From Tritrichomonas musculus (lineage: Eukaryota > Parabasalia > Tritrichomonadida > Tritrichomonadidae), in the NCBI GenBank assembly GCA_039105265.1, contig JAPFFF010000004.1, positions 1,178,001-1,242,000 of the forward strand: DNA of 64,000 nucleotides, read 5' to 3'. Shown here piece by piece: positions 40,901 to 51,368 of the stretch. The notes beneath the pieces were generated by a model. It did no database searches. It was not told where the DNA came from and saw only the letters and a program-made list of their open reading frames with translations. The position numbers were made by a program, and so were the translations under genes. Every line of letters starts with the position of its first letter. The stretch's first letter is position 1.

Positions 40901-41787
40901 TTGATTTCAATATCGATTTTTGTTTTATTGGTATTTTGAGTATCATAATTTTCAAAATATTTTCGATTAATCCCAATCTTTTTTTCAATCAATGTATAAA
41001 TACTATAAGATTCAGTGTTTTCTAAATTTTCTGATATTAGCAATTTTTCTTTGCCACTTGATAATGTTATATTAACTGATTCTAATTTTGGTTGGAGAGG
41101 TACATAATTTATAACTAAGGTGTTGTCTGTAATTGATCTTAGTTCATCTTCATCATTAATTGGTTTATCTGAAATGATTTTTAAAAATGTTAACGGTATT
41201 GACTTATAAACAGCTAAAGCGGATTTTAATTTATAAATATTGTCTGTTTTGTACATATAATAGTATTCTATTGTAAAATTGGGATTCATTAAAAAAATAA
41301 CTTTATAAATTGATGAACCATCTTTGAATTTAAGTTTAATTGGATTTTTGTCATTCACTTTTATTTGACCGATTTCATCATCATCTTTAGCTGAGGCATT
41401 CTGTTCATTTGTAAATTTTTCGAAATTAATGTTATTAGTAACTGTATGGAATGTCTCAGCTAGAATACATTTAACATCATAAATACGCATAAAAGGATAG
41501 ATGTCGATATCAGGTGTAATAATAAAATTGTCATACGAAAAAAAAAGTCGTATGGGATCTCCTGTTACAAAAGTGAAGGGTTTCATTAATTCAAATCCGA
41601 TTTCTGGTAATGTGAGTGGGTTTTTATTGAAGTATATACTATAATTTTGGTATTTGAGACAAAAATCACTCTTTTGTTTATGAGATGTTTGATCGCTAAT
41701 AAAATCAAAGATCTCTGAAATTGTAGTGAGATTAGTTGAGCATGTGAGATTTGGATTGATCTTAATAATATAATCAGAAAGATTCAT
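37954..41787 (-). CDS. Multi-ubiquitin-like-domain (beta-grasp) protein with Asn/Gln-rich linker
   Basis: 1277 residues. The clearest ubiquitin-like segments are ~770-845 (TIKVDILGEIQDYNFLKDDK... KIFDLQGKEIKGDQPIKE) and the C-terminal ~1170-1265 (KYEFKLPENSKIVDAKIKIL... LIFGGKKLKDGLLMKALHM). The earlier part repeats the same 'short strand, helix with LK.LI, strand, loop' rhythm, so more divergent beta-grasp domains are likely. Residues ~1030-1150 are a tandem degenerate NNQQ/SNQ-K repeat. There is no diglycine end, no enzyme motif and no signal peptide. It sits 147 bases downstream of the VWA/UEV-like gene on the same strand, and both share divergent ubiquitin-like segments, so a scaffold or substrate role in the same process is inferred. 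I do not know a named family. Confidence 0.75.
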   Translation of the reverse strand: MNLSDYIIKINPNLTCSTNLTTISEIFDFISDQTSHKQKSDFCLKYQNYSIYFNKNPLTLPEIGFELMKPFTFVTGDPIRLFFSYDNFIITPDIDIYPFMRIYDVKCILAETFHTVTNNINFEKFTNEQNASAKDDDEIGQIKVNDKNPIKLKFKDGSSIYKVIFLMNPNFTIEYYYMYKTDNIYKLKSALAVYKSIPLTFLKIISDKPINDEDELRSITDNTLVINYVPLQPKLESVNITLSSGKEKLLISENLENTESYSIYTLIEKKIGINRKYFENYDTQNTNKTKIDIEIKTPLMLRLYYDENNCDILRLPIFSKVEDLRKIIPNFFRKKYNKRIKNFGIAINQRFVDNNSYIIKYTTFEYDKAIVVNVVLQEEKTEIYTFHHKGENEEIIQNYLIPKEPDISDLKKLIYPKNPASVQFTYDNKPIKSNFKLNNKHKSCKIIEYEIKTTKCQYQYNRSFNNLQKENGKIKDIFYDIEKNKTKEDKKKCYYYEAYSEEKIRFSFNDDINSLNFGAQEKKIIYISRKDKFNYSIYDVVSNKTKQYSEAKSIFNAQNKLSDIKDKLAKEFHYQDQEFLLFSDFALIEDNDIPLLCFPHTNNKTYVINKKEENKTLQFRGPIFTFTQKFNNNTDVPKYISRLFGLQTEDVTFKYKKDQNSYEFLPHYFSSSAFANETEIQIHFLSHKKLCNYKFKINSQKKSEAKKISFYDVKLDLYHIKLKVQKELNLLNYSPSIINLFFNEIQITEYGCFDNLSGECIIDVNKEYDPNNENLVTIKVDILGEIQDYNFLKDDKIETLKDMIRTEKDIKDNNSIKIFDLQGKEIKGDQPIKEQRQFKVTFSTINIICEGSLGNKTVEVIEFFNSEQAKNSISDQLKIDKNSFSLFIKWNNYYKDIGNVTRLPQQTIYAHKIIADTIISDIGTDQKTEIKQNNLSELCKLSYFILFGLSNLSDTYFSFSLSPDGKNEISEEHTFRDYLNSQKEKYIDLPNDNINHIYVFDKRNFKPDNTTTPQPTSNQLKISEVDSNTKNSNGTTNNQHKSKTKNSDATSNNQHKHKTKKSDVDSNQQKPKVKSNTASTNNQQELEATNTSTTTNNQQQQKISESNIMDNDNSNNQQNQRIQEVDTNQKISEVENNVEDGQSSNQKLNVSFNQIPMKVNETADNSNENDIENGIKYRFIDHLNDKKYEFKLPENSKIVDAKIKILEQSGQKNQIMIKSKIKLIDLIFGGKKLKDGLLMKALHMTDEEQIVVFMHDYTKIRIKSVYIPNKKPQLNLK

Positions 41788-41934
41788 TTGAAAATATTAA
41801 AAAATACAAATTTAAGATAATAATTTGAATTGAAATTTTTATGTACAATTCAAAAAAATTCTATCAGATGAGTAGAAATTATAAATTATCATGGATAATA
41901 AATCCAACATCAATATTTTCATATTTTTTATTTA
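41788..41934. promoter_or_regulatory. Short spacer between two same-strand genes
   Basis: 147 bases, A+T-rich, must contain both the 3' end of the VWA/UEV-like gene and the promoter of the ubiquitin-like-domain gene. No clear Inr within 20 bases of the ATG. Confidence 0.35.
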
Positions 41935-44616
41935 TCAGAGTTCGATATCTAAATATTTTTTGTTTATTTTAAATTCTTTTGGTTTGCTTTCATAATTACG
42001 AAATACAACATCAATTTGATCAAAAGAATCAAAAGGATCAAAATAATTATCTTTCTCCCTATACTTTTCTTGAGATATTAATACTTTGTTTAATTCATCC
42101 AAAATATTAATTAGTTTGAATCCTGGAACATAAGGTAAATTTAACATGAATACTTTGTTTTCCATTCTTCCTTCAACTTTTGCATTTGATAGTAATTTAA
42201 TGAGAGGCATTTGGAATGGATAAAATTCAGGGAAAGTGATTGAAACTTGATAAATAACACGATTTTCTTCATCATCATTTCCTTTCAAAAAAACAATGAT
42301 TCGATCATTATCAATTTCATCTGACTCATCGTTAATTCTTCTTCGATAAATACGAAAGAATGGTTCTTTCCCTTTTGATGATATGTACTTTTGATAAAAG
42401 GCGCAAATATTAATTTCTTTTTGAATTATTTTTTCAAGTAGATTCTTTGGAGCTAAATTTTGATAGGAATAAGGAGAATATAAATCAATATTTTCGTAAA
42501 AATCTTCTTGAGATTTCATTTTAATTGAATTTATTTCATTTTTAATTATGATTCTGTTTGAAATGAATTCGATTTTTTTCTCTAATTTGTTCTCATCAAA
42601 ATAATCAAAAAAATGCTGCTTCAAAAGTGGATATCTTTTAGAAAGATCGATAAATCCTTGATATTCGGCAATAAAATAAGCGTCATCTTGTTCATAAGGA
42701 GTATAATAGTTTCCTCCAGAAAGATGTGAAATTGCACATAGATCATTAATTAATTCATCTCTTTTTAGGATAACTGCATCAAGAATGATTTTTTCTTGAA
42801 TTAGAAGTTTTAACACATCTTTTTTCTCTGCAGTTGATTGAACATCAAATCCATCACTAACAACCAAGACTCTTTTATAAGCATTATTATCTAAATTTTG
42901 CTTAATTAATGGTTTATTCATATATTCGATAGCTTTGATAATTCTATCATAAAGTTTTGATGGGTTTGTAAAATCATCAATATTATGTTCAATCGGAGCA
43001 TCAGCATCATTTAATTGATTGTCCAAAATAATTAAAGGATCATTAACACCAATTTCAGAAGCAGTTTGAATAAATCGATTAACAATTTCTGTAGCAAGTA
43101 AACTTCGACGAGTTCCTTTTTCATCAAAGCAAGCAATCATTGTACCAGAATAGTCGATAAGGGCAATTGTGCATTGTGAATATTTTTTATTTGAAAACAT
43201 TTTTGAATCTTTTCTTAAGATATTAATATCTTTTTTTCTGTTATTTTCAAGTTTTTCAAGATCACTTATTTTCATGGTAAGCATACTTGAATTCGTTGTT
43301 GATTTAAATGGATCATAATAATTTATTTTATCATAAATTCTTGACATATTTGAATTTAGTGGATCCATTGAAGCAAGAATAAAAGTGGCATTGACGCGAA
43401 TTAATGACCAATACCTTCGAATTCGGAGTTCTTTGGAAGTAGATGCATGAAATATACTATAAGAATAGTCAACAAATTCATCATTAAATATGTCATATGG
43501 CTTTTTCAATGCTATAAAGTCATGGGTAAAATATAAGTCATCTTTCAAAGAATTATTAAATCTAAATGATATATTTAAGCACGGACAATTACTTAAATCG
43601 TTAAAAAATCTATATAATTTAGTATTGTTATCTGCATAGAATAGTAAAAAAGAGGTGATCGTGAATAAATCTATTTTTGTCGTTTTTTTGTTATAAACAT
43701 GATATAAACTAGTTACAAATGGAATAAAATGAATTTTTTCAAAGCATGCCTTAACCAAATGTAATGATTTATAATATTGATTTTCAATGTATTTTAAAAC
43801 GCAATAAAGGATGCCGAGATAATCATGTGATATACCTGGAAACATTGAAATAATTGAATATGTATCGATTTCAATTTTTTCATCATTTAAATCGTTGTGT
43901 GGAGAAAATTTAGATTGATTTAAAATAGCATAATAATGAAATGATTTGCAATTTGTATTGTTTTTAAGGAATTCATTGAAAGTTGAATTAGCAATGGTGC
44001 CTCCAGGAAAATATAAAACAATTTTGTCACCCTTTGAAATAGATTTAATTGTGCTTGAAACACTATCAAAAGGATTAAGAAAAATTGATTTATTATCATC
44101 AAAATATACAATAGTGAATTTTTGATTATTATTCTTTTTTGTTCCATCACTTAAAGAAGTTGATGTATTTTCATAGACAAGAATAATATCAACATTTTTT
44201 CTATTATCATCAGCAATTACTTTCATAACTAAAAGATTTGGTTCTTTTGTATACTTTTCCTTATTGTAAATAAATCCTGTGATATTAACCGACTTAATGG
44301 AATTATTAAAATGCTGAATTAATTGTGATATTGTCATATCCCTGGATATTTCAATTGATTCACTTTCTTTTTTTTTTGTTTGTGGATTAAAATAGTTAAA
44401 CGTTTTATGTATTTTAGATGGTTGATTTGTGTTTCTTTTTGATTGTAATGAAAAACGTCTGTTTTTGTCTTGGTCTGGTGTAATCTGAGGAACATCATCA
44501 TCATGATCGGAATTGCTACACTCTTCATCGTTTGAACTATTTTTTTGTTGTTCTTTCATTAATGAATGATTTTTCACTTTCTTTTTTTTTGGAACTTTAA
44601 TTCTTTTCGAAATCAT
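41935..44616 (-). CDS. VWA domain protein with ubiquitin-like N-terminus and inactive E2 (UEV-like) C-terminus
   Basis: 893 residues. A basic start (KRIKVPKKKK, possible nuclear signal) and an acidic linker precede two beta-grasp-like segments (~85-155 and ~165-235). Residues ~480-660 are a von Willebrand A domain: MIDAS-type DYSGT near 485, and VLVVSDGFD carrying the distal metal Asp. Residues ~740-850 look like an E2 fold: VSITFPEFYPFQMP is the E2 FP..YP...P signature, then MLNLPYVPGF where active E2s have the Cys-containing block. No Cys is present there and the HPN motif is absent, so it should bind ubiquitin or a partner rather than conjugate. The start has Inr-like TCATTTA 12 bases upstream. 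The combination is unusual; function unknown, ubiquitin-related by inference. Confidence 0.78.
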   Translation of the reverse strand: MISKRIKVPKKKKVKNHSLMKEQQKNSSNDEECSNSDHDDDVPQITPDQDKNRRFSLQSKRNTNQPSKIHKTFNYFNPQTKKKESESIEISRDMTISQLIQHFNNSIKSVNITGFIYNKEKYTKEPNLLVMKVIADDNRKNVDIILVYENTSTSLSDGTKKNNNQKFTIVYFDDNKSIFLNPFDSVSSTIKSISKGDKIVLYFPGGTIANSTFNEFLKNNTNCKSFHYYAILNQSKFSPHNDLNDEKIEIDTYSIISMFPGISHDYLGILYCVLKYIENQYYKSLHLVKACFEKIHFIPFVTSLYHVYNKKTTKIDLFTITSFLLFYADNNTKLYRFFNDLSNCPCLNISFRFNNSLKDDLYFTHDFIALKKPYDIFNDEFVDYSYSIFHASTSKELRIRRYWSLIRVNATFILASMDPLNSNMSRIYDKINYYDPFKSTTNSSMLTMKISDLEKLENNRKKDINILRKDSKMFSNKKYSQCTIALIDYSGTMIACFDEKGTRRSLLATEIVNRFIQTASEIGVNDPLIILDNQLNDADAPIEHNIDDFTNPSKLYDRIIKAIEYMNKPLIKQNLDNNAYKRVLVVSDGFDVQSTAEKKDVLKLLIQEKIILDAVILKRDELINDLCAISHLSGGNYYTPYEQDDAYFIAEYQGFIDLSKRYPLLKQHFFDYFDENKLEKKIEFISNRIIIKNEINSIKMKSQEDFYENIDLYSPYSYQNLAPKNLLEKIIQKEINICAFYQKYISSKGKEPFFRIYRRRINDESDEIDNDRIIVFLKGNDDEENRVIYQVSITFPEFYPFQMPLIKLLSNAKVEGRMENKVFMLNLPYVPGFKLINILDELNKVLISQEKYREKDNYFDPFDSFDQIDVVFRNYESKPKEFKINKKYLDIEL

Positions 44617-44623
44617 GATTTAA

Positions 44624-44641
44624 TAAATGAATGAAAAATGA
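44624..44641 (-). promoter_or_regulatory. Inr-like cluster of the VWA/UEV-like gene
   Basis: On the reverse strand TCATTTTT, TCATTC and TCATTTA follow each other within 25 bases of the ATG; the last puts +1 A at 44628, 12 bases before the start codon. This matches TCA(+1)(T/C)(A/T). Confidence 0.45.
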
Positions 44642-45380
44642 CATATTAAATGTAGAGGCATATAAACCAATATTTTTATCACAAAAAGTTATTTAAAAAT
44701 TATCAAAAATATAATTATATCTTTTTGTAAATTCATTCAATTATGATAATAATAATATAATTATTAATAATGCTTTGTAGTATAAATATTAATATTGTTT
44801 ATATTTGATTACATTGAGTATTATTCTTGATACAAGATTACTTCAAAATATTTTTTGATAAAGCAAACATATATAACATTTTTATTTATTCAATATTTTT
44901 AAAATCACTTATTAGATCAGTATTATAAGTTATGATTCTATGGGATGAAAAATATTTCATAAAAAAGTTGAAAGAGTTTCTGCTTATTTTCTTTTTTTCT
45001 CTCTCTCTCTCATTTCTGAATAAAGTAAAGCACTCCAATTGTTTTCCCCTTGTTAATTTTTTTAAAAAATCTATATTTTAAGGGTGCACTTTAAACGGTC
45101 GCCTTGGAAAATATAAATATCTTCACATATATAATGAATTAATTGCCATAAATAGAATATTTATTTGTTATTCTTTTTATATTAATTATTAAAAGAGTTT
45201 AATGCCAATATATGAAATATTACAAAAATAAAATATTCAAATTTCATGTAAAATCAAAAATTTGAAAAATCGCTCTTTAAAAATCTTTGTAATCTGATAT
45301 ACATTAACATATTAAAATTTGAGAGAATAAGGTTTAAATCATAAGCCCCTCTATTAAAAATAAAGATTTTAAAAGGCACT
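44642..45380. other. Intergenic DNA left of the foldback element
   Basis: A+T-rich, with a (TC)n stretch at 44999-45010 and ACTTTTTGTG on the VWA/UEV strand near 44680-44690. No gene. Confidence 0.35.
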
Positions 45381-47303
45381 AGAATCAGGGTCTATTAAAA
45401 TCGGCACGAAAAAAGTTAGCATACCGAAAACTTTTTGAAAGGGTGCGACCAAATAAGTATATCCACTTTTTGAGAAAGATATTTGATCGTTCGATTGAAC
45501 TTTTTGAGAGTAAAAATAAAACGGTTTAAAAGGTGAATTATTTAACATTTGAATTTTATTTTAAAAAAGCGCCAAAATTTAATTTTCCACGAGATCGTTT
45601 GACTGCTCCACGGTTGATTCGAACACAACCAATCATGAAAGCAATAGCCGATAAACGGTATTGGAGTAGTCAAAAGCTCTGGAACATTGCAATTGCAGAT
45701 ATCATTTCCACGAGATCGTTTGACTGCTCCACGGTTGATTCGAACACAACCAATCATGAAAGCAATAGCCGATAAACGGTATTGGAGTAGTCAAAAGCTC
45801 TGGAACATTGCAATTGCAGATATCATTTCCACGAGATCGTTTGACTGCTCCACGGTTGATTCGAACACAAACAATCAATTAAACTATCTTTTCAAAATTA
45901 AAACTCTTTTTAGCATTTACATTTAATATAATGAAAATTTATTTTTTTCTTCTTTTTTAAGTAAACAAAAATAAAAGCTTTTATTTAAATATTGACCTAT
46001 TAATTCAAATTTTTGAATCGCCTTTTATTTTTTAATTAAAAAATGTTTAATCAAGAAGGGCAAATTAAGTTACATTTAGGGTCTTCTTCTAATGTAACTT
46101 CACAAATTACGCTTCGAAGATTACTATATTGATCAATTGAAAAAACTTGATTTCAATTTTTCTTTTCAAAAACATGACTTAAAAATTTATAACATTTAGA
46201 CAAATTTAACATTCAGAAAAAGAAAGAAGAAAAATTCAAATACTGATGAAGATAATAATAATTCCCCAATAAATATTTCAATTGATGAATATATCAGTCA
46301 AGGATCATTAGAAAGAATAATAAACCATACAGAACATCAATTATCTAGGGTTTTAAAAAAATATAAACTGAACTTAACTGTAATTGCACTCGATCTTCAA
46401 AGTGAACTACTACTTGACGAAAATATAGTTGAGATTAAAAGAACAAATGAAGATGAATACTTGGCATTATTTCAAGTTCGACTATGGTTCAAAATATTAG
46501 AAGGTAAAAAAGAAATTGTCGTTTGAATTTCTTTTTGATAAGTTTTTAATAAAAATATAATTAAAAAAGATATTATATGTAGTTTATTTTAAGTTAGTAA
46601 ATTTTCAAATTTGATATCATTTTTTTTATATTTGTCAAAAGCTCTAGAACACTGCCCCGATACAGATTATCGGTTATTGCTTTCATGATTGGTTGTGTTC
46701 GAATCAACCGTGGAGCAGTCAAACGATCTCGTGGAAATGATATCTGCAATTGCAATGTTCCAGAGCTTTTGACTACTCCAATACCGTTTATCGGCTATTG
46801 CTTTCATGATTGGTTGTGTTCGAATCAACCGTGGAGCAGTCAAACGATCTCGTGGAAATGATATCTGCAATTGCAATGTTCCAGAGCTTTTGACTACTCC
46901 AATACCGTTTATCGGCTATTGCTTTCATGATTGGTTGTGTTCGAATCAACCGTGGAGCAGTCAAACGATCTCGTGGAAATGATATCTGCAATTGCAATGT
47001 TCCAGAGCTTTTGACTACTCCAATACCGTTTATCGGCTATTGCTTTCATGATTGGTTGTGTTCGAATCAACCGTGGAGCAGTCAAACGATCTCGTGGAAA
47101 ATTAAATTTTGGCGCTTTTTTAAAATAAAATTCAAATGTTAAATAATTCACCTTTTAAACCGTTTTATTTTTACTCTCAAAAAGTTCAATCGAACGATCA
47201 AATATCTTTCTCAAAAAGTGGATATACTTATTTGGTCGCACCCTTTCAAAAAGTTTTCGGTATGCTAACTTTTTTCGTGCCGATTTTAATAGACCCTGAT
47301 TCT
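45381..47303. mobile_element. Foldback-type element, 1.92 kb, with long arms made of 121-bp tandem units
   Basis: The outer 206 bases of the two ends (45381-45586 and 47098-47303) are inverted and appear identical, starting AGAATCAGGG. Inward, each arm has tandem 121-bp units marked by CCACGAGATCG: starts at 45587, 45708, 45829 on the left; four on the right (46734, 46855, 46976, 47097 reading inward from the complement). The arms enclose a ~760-bp core (45874-46635). Long inverted arms with internal tandem units are characteristic of foldback elements and some long-TIR transposons. No clear target-site duplication. Apparent perfect outer arms mean recent activity or gene conversion. Confidence 0.85.
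46040..46526 (+). pseudogene. Degenerate coding remnant inside the foldback core
   Basis: Protein-like sequence on the plus strand, ending in a ~107-codon open stretch (with INISIDEYISQGSLERIINH and VRLWFKILEGKKEIVV) that has no ATG of its own. The pieces no longer form one frame. It could be a relic of the element's own protein or a captured host fragment; I do not recognise the family. Confidence 0.45.
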
Positions 47304-47577
47304 TCTGCCATTTTAAAAAATATTAAAATATACGTTAGATAGTTATCTATTTTTAGAAGGTAATGTTAACCAAAATCATAAACGTACGAAAAATTATAAA
47401 ATCGCTGCAAACTTTTTTGTAATGAATAAAAAAAAATTGGATAATCGCTTAAGCATTCGCCACTTTTTGAAAGAAATATTCAATGGTTTATGTAGGAACT
47501 TTTTGAATAAAATAAATAAACTACTCAAAAATGACAGTTTATTTGTTAGAAGTTCATAATTATATTTTCTAATTGAC
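47304..47577. other. Spacer between foldback element and minisatellite
   Basis: 274 bases, A+T-rich, with three ACTTTTTGA-type motifs (near 47407, 47460, 47498). No gene. Confidence 0.35.
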
Positions 47578-50500
47578 GCAGTGATTCTTACTAATACACT
47601 AGATTACTACCAGCGCAGAAGATTACGACCAGTGCAGTGATTATTACTAATACACCAGATTACTACCAACGCAGTGATTCTTAATAATACACCAGAATAC
47701 TATCAGCGCAGAAAATTACTATTAATGTAGTGATTATTACTAATACACCAGATTACTACCAACGCAGTGATTCTTAATAATACACCAGAATACTATCAGC
47801 GCAGAAAATTACTATTAATGTAGTGATTATTACTAATACACCAGATTACTACCAACGCAGTGATTCTTACTAATACACCAGAATACTATCAGCGCAGAAA
47901 ATTACTATTAATGTAGTGATTATTACTAATACACCAGATTACTACCAACGCAGTGATTCTTACTAATACACCAGAATACTATCAGCGCAGAAAATTACTA
48001 TTAATGTAGTGATTATTACTAATACACCAGATTACTACCAACGCAGTGATTCTTACTAATACACCAGAATACTATCAGCGCAGAAAATTACTATTAATGT
48101 AGTGATTATTACTAATACACCAGATTACTACCAACGCAGTGATTCTTACTAATACACCAGAATACTATCAGCGCAGAAAATTACTATTAATGTAGTGATT
48201 ATTACTAATACACCAGATTACTACCAACGCAGTGATTCTTAATAATACACCAGAATACTATCAGCGCAGAAAATTACTATTAATGTAGTGATTATTACTA
48301 ATACACCAGATTACTACCAACGCAGTGATTCTTAATAATACACCAGAATACTATCAGCGCAGAAAATTACTATTAATGTAGTGATTATTACTAATACACC
48401 AGATTACTACCAACGCAGTGATTCTTAATAATACACCAGAATACTATCAGCGCAGAAAATTACTATTAATGTAGTGATTATTACTAATACACCAGATTAC
48501 TACCAACGCAGTGATTCTTACTAATACACCAGAATACTATCAGCGCAGAAAATTACTATTAATGTAGTGATTATTACTAATACACCAGATTACTACCAAC
48601 GCAGTGATTCTTACTAATACACCAGAATACTATCAGCGCAGAAAATTACTATTAATGTAGTGATTATTACTAATACACCAGATTACTACCAACGCAGTGA
48701 TTCTTACTAATACACCAGAATACTATCAGCGCAGAAAATTACTATTAATGTAGTGATTATTACTAATACACCAGATTACTACCAACGCAGTGATTCTTAC
48801 TAATACACCAGAATACTATCAGCGCAGAAAATTACTATTAATGTAGTGATTATTACTAATACACCAGATTACTACCAACGCAGTGATTCTTACTAATACA
48901 CCAGAATACTATCAGCGCAGAAAATTACTATTAATGTAGTGATTATTACTAATACACCAGATTACTACCAACGCAGTGATTCTTAATAATACACCAGAAT
49001 ACTATCAGCGCAGAAAATTACTATTAATGTAGTGATTATTACTAATACACCAGATTACTACCAACGCAGTGATTCTTAATAATACACCAGAATACTATCA
49101 GCGCAGAAAATTACTATTAATGTAGTGATTATTACTAATACACCAGATTACTACCAACGCAGTGATTCTTACTAATACACCAGAATACTATCAGCGCAGA
49201 AAATTACTATTAATGTAGTGATTATTACTAATACACCAGATTACTACCAACGCAGTGATTCTTACTAATACACCAGAATACTATCAGCGCAGAAAATTAC
49301 TATTAATGTAGTGATTATTACTAATACACCAGATTACTACCAACGCAGTGATTCTTACTAATACACCAGAATACTATCAGCGCAGAAAATTACTATTAAT
49401 GTAGTGATTATTACTAATACACCAGATTACTACCAACGCAGTGATTCTTAATAATACACCAGAATACTATCAGCGCAGAAAATTACTATTAATGTAGTGA
49501 TTATTACTAATACACCAGATTACTACCAACGCAGTGATTCTTACTAATACACCAGAATACTATCAGCGCAGAAAATTACTATTAATGTAGTGATTATTAC
49601 TAATACACCAGATTACTACCAACGCAGTGATTCTTACTAATACACCAGAATACTATCAGCGCAGAAAATTACTATTAATGTAGTGATTATTACTAATACA
49701 CCAGATTACTACCAACGCAGTGATTCTTAATAATACACCAGAATACTATCAGCGCAGAAAATTACTATTAATGTAGTGATTATTACTAATACACCAGATT
49801 ACTACCAACGCAGTGATTCTTAATAATACACCAGAATACTATCAGCGCAGAAAATTACTATTAATGTAGTGATTATTACTAATACACCAGATTACTACCA
49901 ACGCAGTGATTCTTACTAATACACCAGAATACTATCAGCGCAGAAAATTACTATTAATGTAGTGATTATTACTAATACACCAGATTACTACCAACGCAGT
50001 GATTCTTAATAATACACCAGAATACTATCAGCGCAGAAAATTACTATTAATGTAGTGATTATTACTAATACACCAGATTACTACCAACGCAGTGATTCTT
50101 AATAATACACCAGAATACTATCAGCGCAGAAAATTACTATTAATGTAGTGATTATTACTAATACACCAGATTACTACCAACGCAGTGATTCTTACTAATA
50201 CACCAGAATACTATCAGCGCAGAAAATTACTATTAATGTAGTGATTATTACTAATACACCAGATTACTACCAACGCAGTGATTCTTACTAATACACCAGA
50301 ATACTATCAGCGCAGAAAATTACTATTAATGTAGTGATTATTACTAATACACCAGATTACTACCAACGCAGTGATTCTTACTAATACACCAGAATACTAT
50401 CAGCGCAGAAAATTACTATTAATGTAGTGATTATTACTAATACACCAGATTACTACCAACGCAGTGATTCTTACTAATACACCAGAATACTATCAGCGCA

Positions 50501-51163
50501 GAAAATTACTATTAATGTAGTGATTATTACTAATACACCAGATTACTACCAACGCAGTGATTCTTAATAATACACCAGAATACTATCAGCGCAGAAAATT
50601 ACTATTAATGTAGTGATTATTACTAATACACCAGATTACTACCAACGCAGTGATTATTACTAATACAGAAGATTACGACCAGTGCAGTGATTCTTACTAA
50701 TACAGAAGATTACGACCAGTGCAGTGATTCTTACTAATACAGAAGATTACTATCAACGCAGTGATTCTTACTAATACAGAAGATTACGACCAGTGCAGCG
50801 ATTCTTACTAATACAGAAGATTACGACCAGTGCAGTGATTCTTACTAATACAGAAGATTACTATCAACGCAGCGATTCTTACTAATACAGAAGATTACTA
50901 TCAACGCAGTGATTCTTACTAATACAGAAGATTACTATCAACGCAGCGATTCTTACTAATACAGAAGATTACTATCAACGCAGTGATTCTTACTAATACA
51001 GAAGATTACGACCAGTGCAGTGATTCTTACTAATACAGAAGATTACGACCAGTGCAGTGATTCTTACTAATACAGAAGATTACTATCAACGCAGCGATTC
51101 TTACTAATACAGAAGATTACTATCAACGCAGTGATTCTTACTAATACAGAAGATTACGACCAG
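47578..51163. repeat. 3.6-kb minisatellite: 33 higher-order 93-bp units, then ~14 plain 37-bp units
   Basis: From 47578 to 50646 a 93-base unit repeats 33 times with exact spacing. It is built of 37 + 19 + 37 bases, the two 37-mers being diverged copies (GCAGTGATTCTTACTAATAC... and GTAGTGATTATTACTAATAC...) and the 19-mer a shortened one. From 50647 to 51163 only 37-mers remain, alternating TATCAAC and GACCAGT endings. Within the 93-mers one site is either C or A (CTTACTAAT or CTTAATAAT), in runs along the array. No unique spacers. It abuts the Polinton and may be part of its terminal repeat. Confidence 0.95.
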
Positions 51164-51368
51164 AGAGAGTAAGGGTGTTGATTTGGTGGGGTGAGATAAA
51201 ATTGAAAATTGACGGGCGCCACTTTGAATCTTCATTTTAGAATTTACATCTTTGATCTTGTTTTAGTAGTATATATCAGTCGGTTTCCGTCAGGCTAAAG
51301 CCCGCCGTCAACACGACTAATGAACAAAAATAATATGAACTCATTTAATGATTACCATCAATTGATGT
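51164..51368. other. Junction between minisatellite and first Polinton gene
   Basis: 205 bases of higher G+C than the host, with GACGGGCGCC and an AGGCTAAAGCCCGCC hairpin-like stretch at ~51291-51306. May hold the inner end of the Polinton terminal repeat or a promoter. No gene. Confidence 0.35.

Noticed and set aside
45587-45880. tRNA-like T-arm (GGTTGATTCGAACACAACC) in each 121-bp unit
   Set aside because: The loop has 9 rather than 7 bases and there are no acceptor, D or anticodon arms around it.
45533-47151. Repeated 69-80-aa frames over the 121-bp units
   Set aside because: They restate the tandem DNA repeat and occur on both strands; no evidence of a real protein.
47578-51163. CRISPR-like array (regular repeats)
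   Set aside because: The whole 93-base unit is repeated with no unique spacers, and the host is eukaryotic. It is a minisatellite.
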